DNA from: Nitrosomonas marina
Lineage (GTDB): Bacteria; Pseudomonadota; Gammaproteobacteria; Burkholderiales; Nitrosomonadaceae
Direction: 5' to 3'
NCBI RefSeq assembly: GCF_900110145.1
Contig: NZ_FOCP01000026.1
Coordinates: 1-46,430, forward strand
DNA: 46,430 nt
Shown here: positions 44,302-46,430 of the stretch, piece by piece
How positions within the stretch are numbered: position 1 is the first letter of the stretch
Layout of the letters: each line of letters opens with the position of its first letter
Translations under genes and position numbers: made by a program
Notes under the pieces: model-generated
Database searches by the model: none
The model's input: only the letters and a program-made list of their open reading frames with translations
Told to the model about the DNA's origin: nothing

Positions 44302-44871
44302 TCAGTAAGTGCAACCGCCACGTTGCAAAGCCCGTGTAACGGTGCGTGTGCACACGTTCATTTCCTGAGCCAGTTCTCTAATGGTAGTTCCGGGTTCATG
44401 ATCCAGCTTTTCCCGAATGGTGACGATTTGCTCCAGCGACAGTGCATGAGGCCGTCCCGCATGTTTGCCGCGTTTTTGTGCGGCCTTTAAGCCTTCCTTG
44501 GTGCGGCGGCTGATGGTCTGGCGTTCCCATTCGGCCAGTGCCGCCGCGATAACATACAGCAATTTTCCCTCCGGCGTGGTCGTGTCAAAATCCTGCGTCA
44601 GCGATTTAAACTGGATACGGCGTTGATGCAATTTATCCAATTCACCCAACGCATCCAGAACGGAGCGAAATGCCCGATCCAAGGACGATACGACCAGCAC
44701 ATCGCCGGGCTGTAGCTGCGTGATCATATTCTCGTACACCGGGCGGTGTTTTTTTACGGCGGACGTGCCTTCCTCGATAAAAATTTCATCGCACGCTTCT
44801 TGCAACGCAAGGACTTGCCGGTCGATCAACTGATTGCCGGTGGACGTGCGAATATAGCCCAGACGTTTCAT
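44302..44871 (-). CDS. Serine recombinase, resolvase/invertase family
   Basis: Site-specific recombinase of 189 residues with the N-terminal resolvase domain: the nucleophile Ser10 in YIRTSTGNQLIDRQ, later VVSSLDRAFRS (about 65-75) and TQDFDTTTPEGKLLY, and a C-terminal HTH (GTTIRELAQEMNVCTRTVTRAL). This is the normal size for Tn3-type resolvases. The frame is open to 44952, but AAAGGA lies just before ATG 44871 and the family starts there. A possible res site lies upstream. There is no transposase in the window, so it may resolve plasmid multimers or be a remnant of a larger transposon. Confidence 0.92.
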   Translation of the reverse strand: MKRLGYIRTSTGNQLIDRQVLALQEACDEIFIEEGTSAVKKHRPVYENMITQLQPGDVLVVSSLDRAFRSVLDALGELDKLHQRRIQFKSLTQDFDTTTPEGKLLYVIAAALAEWERQTISRRTKEGLKAAQKRGKHAGRPHALSLEQIVTIREKLDHEPGTTIRELAQEMNVCTRTVTRALQRGGCTY

Positions 44872-44947
44872 GCCGTTCCTTTCCCTCGCGTGACAATTTC
44901 CGTTTTTGACGAAAAATATTGTCCCGTATTTCTGCCGCGTTCGATTC

Positions 44948-45084
44948 GACAAAAAGGATCGTTTTTGTCCGATGCCGCCCTTCCCAAAATCCCGTTTTTA
45001 AATCCCTTGTGAAACAGTTGATTAGGAACAGCCTGCGTTTCAAAAACCAACTTATGAAAATGGTAACAAAAACGATCCTTTTTG
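44948..45084. promoter_or_regulatory. Inverted 19-bp repeats upstream of the resolvase, possible res site
   Basis: CAAAAAGGATCGTTTTTGT at 44950-44968 and its perfect reverse complement at 45066-45084 are 97 bp apart. The left copy sits inside a palindrome with 8-bp arms GACAAAAA/TTTTTGTC (44948-44969). They lie 77 bp upstream of the divergent resolvase start, the usual place for resolvase subsites. Confidence 0.5.
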
Positions 45085-45177
45085 CCCTGTAGCACGCCGT
45101 TGAAATTTTTTCAAATCCCGGCTTTGAAAAAAGCAAGACAGACATTTTTACAATCAATCAAAATTAGAGGTACGAAC

Positions 45178-45834
45178 GTGAACAACACAGTGAACGGTGC
45201 GGTGTGCGCCGGAATTTTGACTTTAGCGGCTGCATCGGTTGATGCGGCTTTATTGTCCCGGCTGGGCGGTCTGGCCGTTTATGATACCGATCGGGATATT
45301 ACATGGCTGGCCGATGCCAATGCGGCTGCGGGCACGATTTTTGACGATGGGTTTAGCAATAGCGACGGACGTTTGACGTGGAATAACGCCCTTACATGGG
45401 TGGATAGTCTGACAATCGGTGGATTTAACGACTGGCGTTTGCCCTTTACACCCGACCCGGACAGCACCTGCATCGGCAATGCAACCAGCCTTGGTGCGGA
45501 AGGATTCAATTGTACAGGCAGCGAATTGGGGCATCTGTTTTATGACGAACTTGGGGGTACGGCGTTCGTTGACATTTTAAACAGTACCGATCCCGACCTT
45601 GCCCTGTTTTCCAATATTCAGGCGGCGTATTGGTCTGGCACTGAAATCGCGTCCGATACCAGTCTTGCATGGGGAATGTCTTATAAAGTCGGATTACAAG
45701 CCGGAACCAGCAAGGTCAACACATCATTCGCATGGGCCGTGCGCGACGGCGATGTCGGCACCGTGTCTGAGCCGTCCATACTGGCATTACTGGGTATCGG
45801 TCTGATCGGTTTTATGACGTATGGCAGAAACTGA
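45178..45834 (+). CDS. Exported DUF1566-domain protein with a PEP-CTERM-like tail
   Basis: Protein of 218 residues from GTG 45178 (AGAGG at 45166-45170, 7 bp before). A signal peptide occupies about residues 1-23 (hydrophobic GAVCAGILTLAAASVDA). The body has the DUF1566/Lcl-like pattern: YDTDRDITWLADANAA, LTWNNALTWVDSL, GGFNDWRLP and YWSGTEIA, a fold seen in lectin-like or surface proteins. The C terminus SEPSILALLGIGLIGFMTYGRN is the exosortase sorting tail (motif EPS, hydrophobic helix, basic end). It would be exported and sorted to the surface or matrix. An exosortase gene is not in the window. Confidence 0.85.
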   Translation: MNNTVNGAVCAGILTLAAASVDAALLSRLGGLAVYDTDRDITWLADANAAAGTIFDDGFSNSDGRLTWNNALTWVDSLTIGGFNDWRLPFTPDPDSTCIGNATSLGAEGFNCTGSELGHLFYDELGGTAFVDILNSTDPDLALFSNIQAAYWSGTEIASDTSLAWGMSYKVGLQAGTSKVNTSFAWAVRDGDVGTVSEPSILALLGIGLIGFMTYGRN

Positions 45835-45908
45835 TCATGAAACGTACAGGACTGTTTATCAAGCATCCGTACGCATTTTTATAACCAATATTTCAACGAG
45901 GTATCCCC

Positions 45909-46361
45909 GTGACCCATACGATGCACAAAAATCTGCTGAGGCTTTTTATGCTGATCAGCGTTCTTTCCTCTCTCATCGTTTCATCACCCGGATCGGCACA
46001 AAACAATGCCGATATTGAAAATATTTTCAACTGGGCGGAAAACAACTTTGCGCAATTTTTTCCAAACCACCAAATGACATTAAACGCAGAGCCATGGCAC
46101 TATCGTTTTTATCCCTCAACCGGTATCTATATCGGTGCGCGGGATGAACAGATATTTGTGCTTGGCGGCCCGTTTGGAAACAACGAACCGAGATTTATAA
46201 TCACTGTTCCCGACTTATTGGCACAGATCGGACGTGACTCGGGCGTACCGGCATGCCGGAATCCGGTGGACGGATTTACGGCCATACAAAATGATCATGT
46301 TGTGAATATCACCTCAAACGGGCAATGTTTCAGCCGAGCTATGATTATTTCTGGTGTATGA
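45909..46361 (+). CDS. Exported protein of unknown function
   Basis: Protein of 150 residues with a signal peptide (residues 1 to about 30, NLLRLFMLISVLSSLIVSS then SPGSAQ). The mature part has IFNWAENNFAQFFPNH and WHYRFYPSTGIYIGARDEQIFVLGGPFG, a pattern I have met in many uncharacterised secreted proteins of proteobacteria. CGAGG at 45897-45901 lies 7 bp before GTG 45909; an internal ATG is a less good start. Two cysteines (in ACRNP and GQCFS) could form a disulfide. It follows the PEP-CTERM protein by 74 bp on the same strand, probably in the same transcript. Confidence 0.75.
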   Translation: MTHTMHKNLLRLFMLISVLSSLIVSSPGSAQNNADIENIFNWAENNFAQFFPNHQMTLNAEPWHYRFYPSTGIYIGARDEQIFVLGGPFGNNEPRFIITVPDLLAQIGRDSGVPACRNPVDGFTAIQNDHVVNITSNGQCFSRAMIISGV

Positions 46362-46430
46362 CAAGGGAAGAGAAAGCGGTGTAACCTGTTGGTATAGATC
46401 TCGGCAGATCAACCAATAAAAAGAGGAAAA

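Overview
The window looks like chromosomal DNA of a betaproteobacterium, most likely an ammonia oxidiser of the Nitrosomonas group. This is inferred from the make-up of the sulfate-assimilation cluster, the CysB-type regulator and a PEP-CTERM-like secreted protein; no ribosomal RNA or ammonia-oxidation gene is present to prove it. Roughly the first 18.3 kb is mostly core metabolism, and the rest is accessory DNA dominated by mobilisation, toxin-antitoxin and anti-phage genes.

Left end (1-1582): a P4-type tyrosine integrase sits beside the 3' end of tRNA-Ser(GCT). It reads away from the tRNA, so its island extends leftwards out of the window. Core block (1671-18303): aspartokinase lysC; cysB divergent from a TauE-type anion exporter; then a small unknown gene, sulfite reductase hemoprotein cysI, a DUF934 gene, APS reductase cysH, sulfate adenylyltransferase cysD and cysN, and an 1178-residue multi-centre flavoprotein that could stand in for CysJ as electron donor. 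CysH has the Cys pairs of an iron-sulfur APS reductase and no APS kinase is encoded, so sulfate appears to be reduced directly from APS. A RimB-like retropepsin, dodecin, HemJ, a polysaccharide deacetylase and a FemAB/BioF2-like acyltransferase follow.

Mobile block (about 18.7-27.7 kb): a well-formed MOBP oriT candidate, mobC, the relaxase mobA, an EreA/ChaN/Tiki-like protein, a hipBA toxin-antitoxin pair with four operator half-sites, a metallophosphoesterase, a SpoIIAA-like protein, a Fic AMP-transferase with its own repeat-type operator and flanked by two near-identical hairpins, the antirestriction protein ardA and a 57-residue conserved small ORF. No type IV secretion genes are visible, so the element would be mobilisable rather than self-conjugative.

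Defence island (27.8-43.2 kb): Gabija (gajA-gajB) on the plus strand converges, with overlapping ends, on a two-gene operon of a catalytically inactive long-B prokaryotic Argonaute and a PD-(D/E)XK nuclease. Next comes a complete type I restriction-modification operon (small HTH gene, hsdM, hsdS, hsdR), then a divergent TM0106-type RecB-like/RNase H-like nuclease. A cluster of short hairpins with similar GCG-containing loops (43.24-43.84 kb) is not explained by any gene.

Right end (43.9-46.4 kb): an XRE regulator, a serine resolvase with a perfect 19-bp inverted repeat upstream (possible res site), a DUF1566 protein with a PEP-CTERM-like tail and a secreted protein of unknown function. The argument for transfer is strongest for 18.7-45.1 kb, where relaxase, antirestriction, defence and resolvase genes lie together.
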